Shown here piece after piece: positions 33,726-43,686 of a DNA stretch of 64,000 bases. The stretch's first letter is position 1. Each line of letters begins with the position of its first letter. The stretch is from contig NZ_AUBV01000005.1 in assembly GCF_000429425.1 (NCBI RefSeq), forward strand, positions 333,484 to 397,483, written 5' to 3'. Below the pieces are notes generated by a model. That model did not search any database and was not told where the DNA came from. It saw only the letters and a program-made list of their open reading frames with translations. This DNA is from Algoriphagus mannitolivorans DSM 15301 (GTDB lineage Bacteria; Bacteroidota; Bacteroidia; Cytophagales; Cyclobacteriaceae). The translations under genes were made by a program, and so were the position numbers.

Positions 33726-34760
33726 CTATACCAATCCAAGGGAATCTATTAAAAGTTGCTGCCTTTCTGAAAAGGAAAATCGGCTTATGATGCGTTCCCT
33801 GGCTTGCTTCGAAAGCTCCTCAAGAGGAGAACTCTTAAGTTCCTCGACCAATTGCTCCAGCTCAAGTATGTTTTTTTGATGAAGAATTTTTCCCACATCC
33901 CCGATAATCTCCGGAATTGCTCCAACAGCCGAACCGATTGGGATGCAACCACAAGACATGGCCTCGCCCAGAGCATTTGGAAATCCCTCAGAAGTAGAAA
34001 GCTGCAGATAGAATTGGTGTGAATTGTACAAGTCCCGAAGCTGCTGGGGAGACATTTTTCCCAAAACAGAAATATTGGTGTTTGAGCTAGAAAAAAAGGA
34101 GTCTCCAACCAAAGTGAAATCCCAGTTTGGATGTGCTGCGGCCAATTTTTCAATTAAGTCATATCCTTTGACAATAGCTCTGGAGGAATTGGATGTGCCA
34201 GTTGCAACAGAGATAAAGCTGAAAGGCTTTCGTTCTGTGCCCAAATCCCTCCAAAAATCGGTGTCAAAACCATTTGGAATGACTCTTATTGGGGTTTTCA
34301 AATCGGGAATCAGATTAAATAAGCCTTGCTTGGGATTGATTTGAGGATCATAAGTATAGTCCTGCTTTACCAAAGCTTCTGCCACAGGCAAAATCAAAGT
34401 GCAGTTTTTGAAAGAATAAATCGTGGCTTTTCTCAACCATTTCTTTCGGAAATTCCCATATCCGATTTCAGGCATATTGATGCAGTCCATTCCGCCCGCC
34501 TGGATGGTGCACTTTTTTCCAAAAACTTTCCCAAACCAAACAGGAAGCACACTATGATATCCTCCAAAAAAACAGAGGTATTGACTGGTGCGAGGTAGAA
34601 ACCAGAGCAATTGAAAAAATTGAAGAATAAAGTAAAATGGAAGTTTGATCGGGCTTTGGGTAAACTCCAAAGGCTTGATTTTAGCCGCGGGACTGATCAT
34701 TTCTAGGTCACGGTCGATAAATGCGGTGAGGACGGGGAAGGTGTAGAGGATCACATTCAA
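33726..34760 (-). CDS. Glycosyltransferase, family 4 type
   Basis: The 344-residue protein has the GT-B fold pattern of family 4: an N-terminal Rossmann part with CTIQAGGMDCINM, and a C-terminal part with IRVIPNGFDTDFW, FTLVGDS, LSTSEGFPNALGEAMSCGCIPIGS and GAIPEII, holding the E-x7-E nucleotide-sugar site. It probably adds a sugar to a polysaccharide or lipid. No ATG opens the frame: the TTG at 34760 overlaps the upstream gene's stop (TTGA), and a GTG two codons later is the alternative. The following interval contains no further glycan genes, so its pathway is unknown. Confidence 0.9.
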   Translation of the reverse strand: MNVILYTFPVLTAFIDRDLEMISPAAKIKPLEFTQSPIKLPFYFILQFFQLLWFLPRTSQYLCFFGGYHSVLPVWFGKVFGKKCTIQAGGMDCINMPEIGYGNFRKKWLRKATIYSFKNCTLILPVAEALVKQDYTYDPQINPKQGLFNLIPDLKTPIRVIPNGFDTDFWRDLGTERKPFSFISVATGTSNSSRAIVKGYDLIEKLAAAHPNWDFTLVGDSFFSSSNTNISVLGKMSPQQLRDLYNSHQFYLQLSTSEGFPNALGEAMSCGCIPIGSAVGAIPEIIGDVGKILHQKNILELEQLVEELKSSPLEELSKQARERIISRFSFSERQQLLIDSLGLV

Positions 34761-35062
34761 CCGATCAAAATCCCTGTTTCCTTGATTTCTTTTGCAAAAG
34801 GGTTTTGAGAATTGAAGTCCTCTGAATTAAGAGGATGTGGTTCGATTCTCAGATCTATTTTTCTTCTAAGTTTTCTGAGGGCCTGCTGAGTTTGAAAAAA
34901 ATCATCCATTCGGTCAAAGACCAAGGCCACATCTACATCGCTAGATTCTTTCTCAAGACCTTTAGCATAAGAGCCAAAAAGGTAGGCTTCTCTTAATCCC
35001 AAGTTTTCAGGGATTAAGGTTAGAAAACTCTTTACGTTCTTTAGAATTTCTGAATTAACCAT
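34757..35062 (-). CDS. MNT-type minimal nucleotidyltransferase (antitoxin partner)
   Basis: From the ATG at 35062 the protein has 101 residues with the nucleotidyltransferase signature GSYAKGLEKESSDVDVALV (GS...D-x-D), which places it in the MNT family that pairs with HEPN proteins. In studied pairs MNT inactivates the HEPN toxin by adding AMP or acting as an antidote. The start overlaps the upstream HEPN gene by 22 nt and the stop overlaps the glycosyltransferase start by four. Confidence 0.88.
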   Translation of the reverse strand: MVNSEILKNVKSFLTLIPENLGLREAYLFGSYAKGLEKESSDVDVALVFDRMDDFFQTQQALRKLRRKIDLRIEPHPLNSEDFNSQNPFAKEIKETGILIG

Positions 35063-35442
35063 AGCCTTAGCGTTTCGATTCGTTCTTTCCAAAGGAACGA
35101 AAATTCTTTGGTGCAAAGTTTATAAAATTCTCTTTTATAACTGTCATATCGGGCATTTAGATTAAATGTAGAGATTTGATCTAACCAATCTTTTTGGGTT
35201 TCATCGAGTGAAAAATTGCATTTGTCAGCTAGTCTCAAAAGGTCATGGGTAAAAAGAGCATTTTTTTGATTGTCTTTGACATAGAGGGCTTTCAAAAGTT
35301 TTTCTAGAACCAAATGTCCGATGAATAATCCCCAACTAAAATCCTTTGATTTAAATAGGTTCTGCATGGTCTTATAGTCCTGATCAGAAGACTCTTTCCA
35401 AAACTGAATGATCTTTTCTATATCTTCAAATTTTTCATTCAT
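35041..35442 (-). CDS. HEPN-domain protein (putative toxin)
   Basis: The 133-residue helical protein has the HEPN features HLVLEKLLKALYVKD and FTHDLLRLADKC, plus LNARYDSYKREF at the expected place. The classical R-x4-6-H RNase motif is not clear, so RNase activity cannot be claimed. It is the first gene of a minus-strand HEPN-MNT-glycosyltransferase run with overlapping frames. Confidence 0.87.
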   Translation of the reverse strand: MNEKFEDIEKIIQFWKESSDQDYKTMQNLFKSKDFSWGLFIGHLVLEKLLKALYVKDNQKNALFTHDLLRLADKCNFSLDETQKDWLDQISTFNLNARYDSYKREFYKLCTKEFSFLWKERIETLRLWLIQKF

Positions 35443-35461
35443 AATTCAATTTAAAAAATAA

Positions 35462-35486
35462 GGGCCAAAAGAATTTCTCTTGGCCC
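35462..35486 (-). terminator. leuS terminator
   Basis: GGGCCAA (35462-35468) pairs with TTGGCCC (35480-35486); on the minus strand the hairpin is followed by TTATTTTTT. It lies 27 bases downstream of leuS. Confidence 0.75.
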
Positions 35487-35512
35487 ATTGATTTTTAAGT
35501 GTTTATGCCATT

Positions 35513-38287
35513 TTAAACCACCAAGTTCACAATCTTGCCTGGGACGATAATCACCTTTTTAGGTGCCTTTCCTTCCAGCCATTTTTGGACTGTCTCATCC
35601 GCCATAGCGGCCTTTTCGATTTCCGGGATGGCTAAAGACAGTGGAAGATTGAGTTTAGCCCGCATCTTTCCATTGATCATCACCGGGTATTCAAAATTGC
35701 TTTCTACTAAATATTCTTCTTTGAATTCCGGGAATTTCGCTTGGGTGATGGATTCGGAATTACCCAACAAAGCCCAAAGTTCCTCCGCAATATGAGGTGC
35801 GTAAGGAGAGATCAATACCGCCAAGGGCTCCAGAACTTCCCTCTTATTGCATTTCAAAGCTGTCAGCTCGTTGACGCAAATCATAAAACTGGAGACTGAA
35901 GTATTAAAGGAATGATTGGCCATGTCCTCTTCCATCTTTTTGATGGCTTTGTGCAGCGCCTTCAATTCTTCCTTGCTGGCTTTTTCGTCAGAAACTGCGA
36001 ATTCTCCTTTGGCATTATGATACAGGTTCCAAAGCTTTCTCAGGAACTTATAAACCCCATCGATTCCATTGGTATTCCAAGGTTTGAATTGCTCCAAAGG
36101 CCCTAAGAACATCTCGTATAAGCGAAGTGTATCGGCTCCGTAGCGTTCGATGATGTCGTCAGGATTGACTACATTATACTTGGATTTGGACATCTTTTCG
36201 ACTTCCGCTCCGCAGATGTATTTGCCGTCTTCGAGGATAAATTCCGCGTTTGCCAAGTCCGGTCTCCAAGCTTTAAACTTTTCCAGATTTAACTGGTCGT
36301 TGTGAACAATATTCACATCTACGTGCATCGAAGAGGTGTCATGCTGATCTTTTAATCCATAGGAGACAAAGGTGTTGGTTCCTTTAATCCTGTATACAAA
36401 ATTTGACCGACCTTGGATCATGCCTTGATTGATCATTTTCTGGAATGGCTCGTCAATGCTTACGGCACCGATGTCATTCAAAAACTTGGTCCAGAAACGG
36501 GAATACAACAAATGGCCAGTGGCATGCTCCGAGCCTCCAATGTACAAGTCCACGGCTCCCCAATAGTCAGTTTTAGCTTTGTCTGCGAAAACTGAATTGT
36601 TTTTCGGGTCCATGTACCGGAAGAAGTACCAACTTGAACCAGCCCAACCTGGCATGGTAGAGAGCTCCAAAGGATATTCTCCATCTTCGGTTTTGTAGGT
36701 CCAGTCTTTGGCTCTTCCCAGTGGCGGCTCACCGTCTTCGGTGGGTAAATACTTGTCCACTTCCGGAAGTACTAGAGGCAGGTCTTTTTCCTCCATCAAG
36801 TAAGGCAATCCGCCTTTGAAATAAACCGGCAGTGGCTCCCCCCAATAGCGCTGACGGGTAAAAATCGCATCCCGCATTCTGTATTGGATTTTGCCTTTGC
36901 CGATTCCTTTTTCTTCTAAGAATTCAATCGCCTTTGCCATCGCCTCTTTCATGTAAAGGCCTGAGATAAATCCTGAGTTGATTATCAAACCGCCTTTGCC
37001 GGGAAAGGACCCGTTTTCCATGGAGCCTTCGATGACTTGTCGGATTTCCAATCCAAAGTGCTTGGCAAAATTATAATCCCGCTCGTCGTGAGCAGGTACT
37101 GCCATTACAGCACCTGTTCCGTATCCTGCCAGGACGTAGTCTGCTACCCAAATCTGGATTTCTTCTCCGTTGAATGGATTGATGGCAAAAGAGCCTGTGA
37201 ATGCGCCGGAAATGGTTTTCACATCGCTCATCCGCTCGCGCTCGGATCGGTTTTTGGCTACCTGAATGTAGGCCTCAGCAGTTTCTCGCTGATCGTCAGT
37301 GACCAATTCTGCAGCCAAATCTGATTCAGGAGCCAAGGCCAAATAGGTCACTCCATAGATAGTATCTACTCGGGTGGTAAATACTTTGATTTTTTTGTCT
37401 GAGCCCTTTACATCAAAAAGTACTTCCGCTCCGATCGATTTCCCGATCCAGTTGCGCTGCATTTCTTTGATGGGTTCAGACCAATCCAATTTATCCAAGC
37501 CTTGAAGCAAACGGTCTGCATAAGCGGTAATCCGCATGGACCATTGCATCATTTTCTTTCGCTCTACCGGATGACCCCCTCTTTCGGAGAATCCATCCTT
37601 CACCTCATCGTTGGAAAGTACCGTTCCTAGAGCCGCACACCAGTTGACAGTAGTTTCCGCCAAATAAGTCAGACGGTACTTCAGGAGCATTTCCTGTTTT
37701 GCTTTTTCGGAAAAAGCATTCCAATCTATAGCACTGAATATTGGGGTGTCTTCGTCACAAACAGCTTTCAGACCCTTGTTTCCTTCTTTTTCAAATCGGG
37801 AAACCAAGGAATCAATTGACAAGGCCTTATCGGCGTCTTGATCATAATAGCTGTTGAACAGCTGCATAAAAATCCACTGTGTCCACTTGTAGTAGTCCGG
37901 ATCTGAGGTTCTCACTTCCCGGTCCCAATCGAATGCAAAACCGATGTTTTTCAGCTGTTCGGTATAGCGGGTAATATTTTCCTCGGTGGTGATGGCGGGA
38001 TGCTGTCCGGTTTGGATGGCGTACTGCTCAGCAGGTAGTCCAAAGGAATCATAGCCCATGGGATGCAGGACGTTGAATCCTTTCAGCATTTTGAATCTGG
38101 ATACGATATCTGAAGCGATGTATCCCAGGGGATGTCCTACGTGAAGTCCCGCGCCGGAGGGGTATGGGAACATGTCCAGGGAATAAAATTTTGGTTTGGA
38201 AGGATCTACTTCAGCTTTGAAGGTGCCCTTATTTTTCCAGTATCCTTGCCATTTCTGCTCGATTTCCCTGAAATTGTATTCCGCCAT
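35513..38287 (-). CDS. leuS: Leucyl-tRNA synthetase
   Basis: LeuS charges tRNA-Leu. From the ATG at 38287 the protein has 924 residues, the family's usual length; the frame runs 54 codons further upstream but without family similarity. The class I signatures are HVGH in [16 protein letters not shown] near 45-55 and KMSKSK near the C-terminal third. The CP1 editing domain with the threonine-rich region and the [15 protein letters not shown] motif lies between them. A -7 box TATTTTTG lies 37 bases upstream. A tRNA-Leu gene occurs at 55 kb. Confidence 0.97.
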   Translation of the reverse strand: MAEYNFREIEQKWQGYWKNKGTFKAEVDPSKPKFYSLDMFPYPSGAGLHVGHPLGYIASDIVSRFKMLKGFNVLHPMGYDSFGLPAEQYAIQTGQHPAITTEENITRYTEQLKNIGFAFDWDREVRTSDPDYYKWTQWIFMQLFNSYYDQDADKALSIDSLVSRFEKEGNKGLKAVCDEDTPIFSAIDWNAFSEKAKQEMLLKYRLTYLAETTVNWCAALGTVLSNDEVKDGFSERGGHPVERKKMMQWSMRITAYADRLLQGLDKLDWSEPIKEMQRNWIGKSIGAEVLFDVKGSDKKIKVFTTRVDTIYGVTYLALAPESDLAAELVTDDQRETAEAYIQVAKNRSERERMSDVKTISGAFTGSFAINPFNGEEIQIWVADYVLAGYGTGAVMAVPAHDERDYNFAKHFGLEIRQVIEGSMENGSFPGKGGLIINSGFISGLYMKEAMAKAIEFLEEKGIGKGKIQYRMRDAIFTRQRYWGEPLPVYFKGGLPYLMEEKDLPLVLPEVDKYLPTEDGEPPLGRAKDWTYKTEDGEYPLELSTMPGWAGSSWYFFRYMDPKNNSVFADKAKTDYWGAVDLYIGGSEHATGHLLYSRFWTKFLNDIGAVSIDEPFQKMINQGMIQGRSNFVYRIKGTNTFVSYGLKDQHDTSSMHVDVNIVHNDQLNLEKFKAWRPDLANAEFILEDGKYICGAEVEKMSKSKYNVVNPDDIIERYGADTLRLYEMFLGPLEQFKPWNTNGIDGVYKFLRKLWNLYHNAKGEFAVSDEKASKEELKALHKAIKKMEEDMANHSFNTSVSSFMICVNELTALKCNKREVLEPLAVLISPYAPHIAEELWALLGNSESITQAKFPEFKEEYLVESNFEYPVMINGKMRAKLNLPLSLAIPEIEKAAMADETVQKWLEGKAPKKVIIVPGKIVNLVV

Positions 38288-38323
38288 GATTGAAATTTTC
38301 TTGGTTTTTTGACTAAATGCCTG

Positions 38324-38331
38324 CAAAAATA
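38324..38331 (-). promoter_or_regulatory. Probable leuS promoter -7 element
   Basis: On the minus strand this reads TATTTTTG followed by C, matching TAnnTTTG. TTTG occurs 24 bases upstream, longer than the usual spacing. Confidence 0.45.
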
Positions 38332-38456
38332 GAAAATTCAAGCGGCTTTGGTAAGCAAATCTCCAATTCCTCCTAAAACCCCCAATTTGCCATTGATCAA
38401 GTTTGTTTCGGGGTTGGCGGTGTTTTTTGTATTTTCCCAGACTAACCAACCACCTT

Positions 38457-40046
38457 ATGAGAAAAAAAATACTACTCAGTCTAGCCCTCAGCGGGCTGCT
38501 GTTTGGAGGGGCTTTCGCTCAAAAGAAGTATAGCCAAAAACAGATTGATGCACTCAAGTCCGAAGTCGCGCAGATTGTCCAAAACAAACATAAGCAAAGC
38601 CAGGTCATGGTGGACAAGATTTTCAGTTTTGCGGAACTTGGATTTCAGGAAGTGGAATCTTCGAAATACCTCACGGGTATTTTGGAGCAGAATGGGTTTT
38701 CCATCGAACGTGGGATCTCGGGTATTCCAACAGCTTGGGTTGCAAAATGGAGCAATGGAGATGGGCCCGTGATCGCCTTGGGATCTGATGTGGATAATAT
38801 TCCAAAAGCTTCTCAATATCCAGGGGTAGCCTACCACAAGCCTATAGTAGAAGGTGCTCCCGGTCATGGAGAAGGACACAATGCCGGTATTCCATTGAAT
38901 ATCACTGCAGCCTTGGCTGTTAAGCAGATAATGGAGCGTGAAAATATTGGAGGGACATTGGTTCTTTGGCCTGGAATTGCCGAGGAACTGGTAGCTGCCA
39001 AGGCTTGGTTTGCGAGAGACGGTGTTTTTGATGGAATCGATCTCTGCATTTTCACCCACGTAGGAAATAACCTTGGCGTTAGCTGGGGTCAGGCATCCGG
39101 AACTGGGCTGATCTCGGTGGAATATACTTTTGCAGGGGAAGCTGCCCATGCCGCTGGGGCTCCTTGGAGAGGAAAGAGTGCCGCAGATGCTACCGAACTG
39201 ATGAATATCGGATGGAACTACAAGCGCGAGCACTTGGATCCTTTGAAAAGATCCCACTCTGTAATCACAGATGGTGGTGATCAGCCCAATGTGGTTCCTT
39301 CTCAAGCTTCCATTTGGTATTATTTCCGGGACGTGAAATACGATGGAATCATGGAGATGTATGCTCAGGCAAATGATATTGCCAAAGGAGCTGCATTAAT
39401 GACTGGTACGACCATGACTTCCAAAATTTTGGGCACTGCCTGGCCAAGACACTTTAATAAAGTGATTGCTGAAACCATGTACAGCAATATCAAAAAGGTA
39501 GGTCTGCCGGAATGGGATGAAAATGACCAAACCTTAGCCAAAGCTTTGCAAAAAGAACTGGGATCTAAAGAGGTCGGTCTTCCGACGAAACTTGATACTT
39601 TGGATGGGCCTGCCTTGGAGCTTCGTTCCGGAGGCTCTGATGATATCGGAGACGTTTCTTGGGTATTGCCGACCGTGACCTTGAGGTTCCCATCCAATAT
39701 TCCGGGACTTCCTGGCCACCACTGGGCAAATGCGATTGCCATGGCTACTCCAATCGCCCATAAAGGAGTGACAGCTGGAGCAAAAGCGGAGGCGATGACA
39801 ATTTTGGATTTCCTATTAAAGCCAGAATTGGTAGGTCAAGCTTGGGACTATTTTAAAAATGTCCAAACCAAGGAAGAGACTTATAAGCCGATGATCACTA
39901 AGGAGGACGTACCTCCGATTTATCTGAATGAGGAAATCATGAAAAAATTCCGTCCAGAGTTGGAGAAATTCTACTTCGACGAGACGAAATACGACACGTA
40001 TTTGGAACAGTTGGGAGTGAAGTATCCCACAGTGAAGGGTAATTGA
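38457..40046 (+). CDS. AbgB-like M20-family amidohydrolase, exported
   Basis: The ATG at 38457 starts a signal peptide ([20 protein letters not shown]), while the longer frame does not. The 529-residue protein belongs to the peptidase M20 group related to the p-aminobenzoyl-glutamate hydrolase subunit Abg[25 protein letters not shown] at the metal site, [28 protein letters not shown] with the dimerisation domain, and the late [12 protein letters not shown] and [11 protein letters not shown] motifs. Substrate is an N-acyl or N-aroyl amino acid; export to the periplasm is unusual for AbgB itself. Confidence 0.9.
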   Translation: MRKKILLSLALSGLLFGGAFAQKKYSQKQIDALKSEVAQIVQNKHKQSQVMVDKIFSFAELGFQEVESSKYLTGILEQNGFSIERGISGIPTAWVAKWSNGDGPVIALGSDVDNIPKASQYPGVAYHKPIVEGAPGHGEGHNAGIPLNITAALAVKQIMERENIGGTLVLWPGIAEELVAAKAWFARDGVFDGIDLCIFTHVGNNLGVSWGQASGTGLISVEYTFAGEAAHAAGAPWRGKSAADATELMNIGWNYKREHLDPLKRSHSVITDGGDQPNVVPSQASIWYYFRDVKYDGIMEMYAQANDIAKGAALMTGTTMTSKILGTAWPRHFNKVIAETMYSNIKKVGLPEWDENDQTLAKALQKELGSKEVGLPTKLDTLDGPALELRSGGSDDIGDVSWVLPTVTLRFPSNIPGLPGHHWANAIAMATPIAHKGVTAGAKAEAMTILDFLLKPELVGQAWDYFKNVQTKEETYKPMITKEDVPPIYLNEEIMKKFRPELEKFYFDETKYDTYLEQLGVKYPTVKGN

Positions 40047-40152
40047 AAAATTAAAGATTGGAAGATTGAAAAATTTTCCAAAAACAAAGGTTTCTATGAC
40101 CCTTGTGAGATAGCAATCTTCCAATTTTTCAATATTTAAATCTTTCAATTAT
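40041..40152. repeat. Word array with inverted arms before GNAT gene (no enclosed gene)
   Basis: ATTGGAAGATTG (40057-40068) has an exact inverse at 40114-40125. Both are flanked by ATTGAAAAATT-type words, the same vocabulary as the trpE-trpG insert. The 45 bases between them hold no frame. It resembles an empty version of the four-helix-bundle unit. Confidence 0.75.
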
Positions 40153-40590
40153 ATGGAATTCATAATTCGAGAAGCCTTTCCCGAAGAACTCCTCTGGGTG
40201 CATGAACGCATCCCGGAGTTCCCCGGAAAGGCTTCTTTGGAATTTTACACGGATCGATTGAAACATCGACTTTTTTTAGCCTTGGTTGCTGAAAGGGATG
40301 GAGAGCTACTTGGATTCAAAGTAGGTTACCAAAGTGATAATGCGGATACATTTTATTCCTGGATGGGAGGGGTGAGACCAGAGTTCAGAAATCATGGCAT
40401 TGCCGAGGCCTTGGCAGATTATCAAGAGAACTGGGCAAAAGAGAAAGGTTTTAAATCAGTCTTCTTCAAAACCCGAAACCGCTTTCCGGCCATGATTACT
40501 TTTGGGTTGAAAAGAGGTTTTAAAATCATCGAAGTTATTCCAAAGGGTGGGGTGGAGGATTATCGTGTGGTGATGAATAAGCGCTTGTAA
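40153..40590 (+). CDS. GNAT-family N-acetyltransferase
   Basis: The 145-residue protein has the GNAT core: VAERDGELLGFKVGY (beta strand 4 region), VRPEFRNHGIAEALADYQENWAKEKG for acetyl-CoA binding, and a C-terminal KSVFFKTRNRFPAMITFGLKRGF that matches a Bacteroidota subgroup. The acceptor is unknown. It lies after a repeat-rich spacer and before queE, with 101 bases between the genes. Confidence 0.88.
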   Translation: MEFIIREAFPEELLWVHERIPEFPGKASLEFYTDRLKHRLFLALVAERDGELLGFKVGYQSDNADTFYSWMGGVRPEFRNHGIAEALADYQENWAKEKGFKSVFFKTRNRFPAMITFGLKRGFKIIEVIPKGGVEDYRVVMNKRL

Positions 40591-40638
40591 GATTGGGACC
40601 TAATTTTTCAATCGTGTAATTTTTCAATTTTACCATCC

Positions 40639-40646
40639 TATCTTTG
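40639..40646 (+). promoter_or_regulatory. Possible queE promoter -7 element
   Basis: TATCTTTG followed by C matches TAnnTTTG 45 bases before the queE ATG. The -33 side is weak because it falls in the ATTTTTCAAT repeat words. Confidence 0.4.
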
Positions 40647-40691
40647 CCCCTCATTCAGCGGTGGAATCACCCGCTTTACCAAAAATTCTAC

Positions 40692-41318
40692 ATGTCTACC
40701 CAAGAACAAGTGGCCGCTGGGCTACAGCTTCCTGTCATGGAAGCTTTTTATACTATCCAAGGAGAAGGCCGATTTACTGGACAAACCGCTTATTTCATTA
40801 GGCTGGGAGGCTGTGATGTGGGTTGCGTTTGGTGTGATGTCAAAGAAAGCTGGGAAGCCGGGAAGTGGCCGGTTTTATCCATTGAGAAAATTGTAGACGA
40901 AGCTTTGAAATACCCCGGAAGACTCGTGGTGATCACAGGAGGGGAGCCTCTGATGTATGAATTGGGGCCTTTGACCAAGCTTTTGAAAGAAAAAGGGTTT
41001 ACGACCAATGTCGAAACGTCCGGAGCACATCCTTTTTCGGGGGATTTCGATTGGGTTTGTTTTTCCCCAAAAAAATTCAAAAAGCCCGATCCTTCCATTT
41101 ATGCCGTAGCAGATGAATTGAAGGTGGTGGTTTTTCATCCTTCTGATTTTGCTTTCGCAGAAGAGCATGCCAACTTGGTTAAGCCTACTTGCGAATTGAG
41201 GCTACAACCGGAATGGAGCAAGGCTTCCCGATTTACTCCAGAAATCGTCGAATACGTAAAAAAACACCCGAATTGGAAAATATCTCTGCAAACACATAAA
41301 TTTATGGACATTCCCTAA
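40692..41318 (+). CDS. queE: 7-carboxy-7-deazaguanine synthase (radical SAM)
   Basis: QueE makes the deazapurine core of queuosine. From the ATG at 40692 it has 208 residues. The cluster motif is C-x3-C-x2-C in LGGCDVGCVWCD, with the early EAFYTIQGEGRFTGQTAYFIRLG and the SAM-binding VVITGGEPL. The longer frame adds 16 unrelated residues. The PTPS-family protein at 49.6 kb is a relative of QueD but has the motif spacing of the biopterin enzyme. Confidence 0.93.
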   Translation: MSTQEQVAAGLQLPVMEAFYTIQGEGRFTGQTAYFIRLGGCDVGCVWCDVKESWEAGKWPVLSIEKIVDEALKYPGRLVVITGGEPLMYELGPLTKLLKEKGFTTNVETSGAHPFSGDFDWVCFSPKKFKKPDPSIYAVADELKVVVFHPSDFAFAEEHANLVKPTCELRLQPEWSKASRFTPEIVEYVKKHPNWKISLQTHKFMDIP

Positions 41319-41322
41319 GTCC

Positions 41323-43251
41323 ATGCGCCCTGTTCTGCTTCTTATCTGCTTTATCCTAATTGGCTTTGTAGCGAATGCACAGACCTATTCCATTATTGAT
41401 AGTAGGGCCATCAAAATGTACCAAGAAGGAGAGGAGCTGACCCAATCCAGGCAATATGGGCAAGCTTTGGAGAAATATAAGGCTGCCATTGCCCGAGAGG
41501 GATCATTTCTGGAGGCCTATGTAAAAGCCTCCCAGTTGCTAATCACGATGGGCAATCTGGAAGAAGCTGAAAAAATCGGATTGGCGGGAAAGGCCAGACT
41601 TTCAGGGAAAAATGCATCCTCTAAGAATGTAGCCGAGTACGGATGGCTATTTTCCAATCTTTACCTCAAAAAAGGGAAGTTTCACGAAGCATATAGGGAA
41701 TTTAGAGAAGCGGATGCCCTCTTTGAGCCGGACTTCAAGCGATCCATGTATTATCTCCAAATGAAATCCCAGATGGATTTCTTGGGATCTAAATTGGGTG
41801 ACGTCATGGTAATTGAAAAAGAAGTATTGCCCTCTCCTCTCAATGAATTCCAGCTCCAGTATTTTCCTGTCTTAACTGCAGATGGAGAGCAAATTTTGTT
41901 CACTAAGCGAGACGGGACGGGCAATTACGATAAGGAAGACATTTACACCGCCTATAAAAAAGCAGATGATGGATGGACTCCGCCGCAAAGTATCGCTCAA
42001 ACGATCAACTCACCTTATAATGAAGGAACCTGCTCCGTCACAGCTGACGGAAACATTCTAATCTATACTTCCTGCGATGCACCGGATTCAAATGGTAGCT
42101 GCGACCTTTATGTAGCTTATAAAGTCAATGGAACCTGGCAGCGTCCAACGAATATGGGGCCAAAGGTGAATTCCCGCTCTTGGGACTCTCAGCCCTCTTT
42201 GTCTGCGGATGGTCGCTTGTTGTTTTTCTCATCCAATAGAAGGGGTGGTTATGGAGGAAATGATATTTGGTATTCTTTAAGACAGAAGGACGGAAGCTGG
42301 TCAGAGGCCAAAAACCTGGGGAGTGTGGTCAATACTGCCAAAGACGAGATTTCACCTTTCATGTTTTTTAATAATGAGATCCTGTTTTTCGCTTCGGATG
42401 GACATCAGGGATTTGGAGGAATGGACATTTTCCTATCTAGGGTGGTTGATGGGGAATTCCAAAAGCCGGAAAATATGGGATTGCCCATAAACGATCATCT
42501 GGATCAGGTCGCACTTTTTATTACCGCTCAAAAGGATTACGCCTACTACACTGAGCTGACAAAGGAAGGAGCAGAGGGTCAAAATGACCGTTCCTTGCTT
42601 TATCGGTTTAAGTTTCCTGAAGAAATCTATCTAGGCGAAAACCTGACTGTCACGGAAGGAAAAGTCTTTAATGCAAAGACCGGAAAACCAGTTGATGCGA
42701 CTTTATCCTTGGTTTCCCTTACCAATGACAGCACGATATACCAGTTTCAGTCCGATGGCAAGACTGGAGATTTTATGATGCTGTATCCTGAGAAAGCGGT
42801 GTCAGGCTTATATGTGGAGAAAAAAGGTTTCTTGCCCAAAATTTACAATGTAGAGCGTGACAAGATTCAAAATGTCAAGGATCTCAAAGTGGAATTGACT
42901 CCTGTGGCTTCAGGAGAGGAGTTTGTTTTTGAGAACGTATTCTTTGAGTTTGACAAATATGACCTTCAGCCGGCATCCCTTTCTTCTTTGAAAAGGCTCC
43001 ATAAATTTTTGCAGGAGAACCCGAATGTGAACATTATGATCTCCGGTCATACGGATAATATCGGAAGCTCGGCGTATAACAAAAACCTGAGCCTTCAGCG
43101 GGCAAAGAGTGTCCAGAATTACTTGGTCAAAGCTGGCCTTCATCCAGGAAGAGTTTTGGTGGAGGGAAAAGGAGATTCAGAACCTATGGTGCCCAATTCC
43201 AATCCGGCAAATCAGGCCCTAAACCGCAGGATAACTATAAGAGTTTTATAA
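41323..43251 (+). CDS. PorE-like OmpA-family protein (TPR, PD40 propeller, carboxypeptidase-regulatory-like, OmpA)
   Basis: The 642-residue protein has a signal peptide, then a TPR-like region (about 30-150: GQALEKYKAAIAREG, EAEKIGLAGKAR). A PD40/WD40-type propeller follows (about 175-420) with repeats such as YFPVLTADGEQILFT, GTCSVTADGNILIYTS and SQPSLSADGRLLFFSSNR. A small beta domain covers about 440-520, and an OmpA domain ends the protein (FFEFDKYDL, ISGHTDNIGSSAYN). This order is that of PorE, the peptidoglycan-binding part of the type IX secretion machine. Bacteroidota have several paralogues, so the T9SS role is inferred. It lies four bases after queE. Confidence 0.88.
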   Translation: MRPVLLLICFILIGFVANAQTYSIIDSRAIKMYQEGEELTQSRQYGQALEKYKAAIAREGSFLEAYVKASQLLITMGNLEEAEKIGLAGKARLSGKNASSKNVAEYGWLFSNLYLKKGKFHEAYREFREADALFEPDFKRSMYYLQMKSQMDFLGSKLGDVMVIEKEVLPSPLNEFQLQYFPVLTADGEQILFTKRDGTGNYDKEDIYTAYKKADDGWTPPQSIAQTINSPYNEGTCSVTADGNILIYTSCDAPDSNGSCDLYVAYKVNGTWQRPTNMGPKVNSRSWDSQPSLSADGRLLFFSSNRRGGYGGNDIWYSLRQKDGSWSEAKNLGSVVNTAKDEISPFMFFNNEILFFASDGHQGFGGMDIFLSRVVDGEFQKPENMGLPINDHLDQVALFITAQKDYAYYTELTKEGAEGQNDRSLLYRFKFPEEIYLGENLTVTEGKVFNAKTGKPVDATLSLVSLTNDSTIYQFQSDGKTGDFMMLYPEKAVSGLYVEKKGFLPKIYNVERDKIQNVKDLKVELTPVASGEEFVFENVFFEFDKYDLQPASLSSLKRLHKFLQENPNVNIMISGHTDNIGSSAYNKNLSLQRAKSVQNYLVKAGLHPGRVLVEGKGDSEPMVPNSNPANQALNRRITIRVL

Positions 43252-43686
43252 GATCTTATATAAAATTCTGTTTTATAATATAAGCGGTATTTAATTATTT
43301 TTCTTTTAAATAAAAGACAATATTAAAGTCTGTTATTTATAAAAAAACTGATTTTTAATACTCTTTAAAAGAATTGTTTTGAAATTGGGGATGCAATTTT
43401 AACGGATGATTTCCCCCCATGAACGGTGACCATTCAAATAAAATTTGCTCAAAAATGATTTTTTTTCAAAAGAATAAAATTTTGATATTCCGCATATATC
43501 GGACTCAAAAAAGCCAATTGACAAAAATCAAATAAGTTATCAGAATTTAATTTTGTGAAAAGGGTATTCCAGTCAATAAATCAATGTTTTTAAGAATAAA
43601 CATTTTTTAACCTTTTGTGGTAGTGACCATTGGAAAAATCCTATTCTATGAATAAGATTGAAGATTATTTAAACCAAATTTAACAT
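43252..43686. other. AT-rich region upstream of SusC
   Basis: No gene is visible in these 435 bases. TAATTTTG (43548-43555) matches the -7 consensus, though its -33 partner is unclear. The nine-base word GTGACCATT occurs twice, at about 43425 and 43622, nearly 200 bases apart. The first 30 bases can fold into a weak A/T hairpin after the OmpA-family gene. Confidence 0.55.

Noticed and set aside
38481..39305. 274-codon minus-strand frame opposite the AbgB-like gene
   Set aside because: The sense strand encodes a complete M20-family protein with signal peptide and metal motifs; the antisense frame has no recognisable domain.
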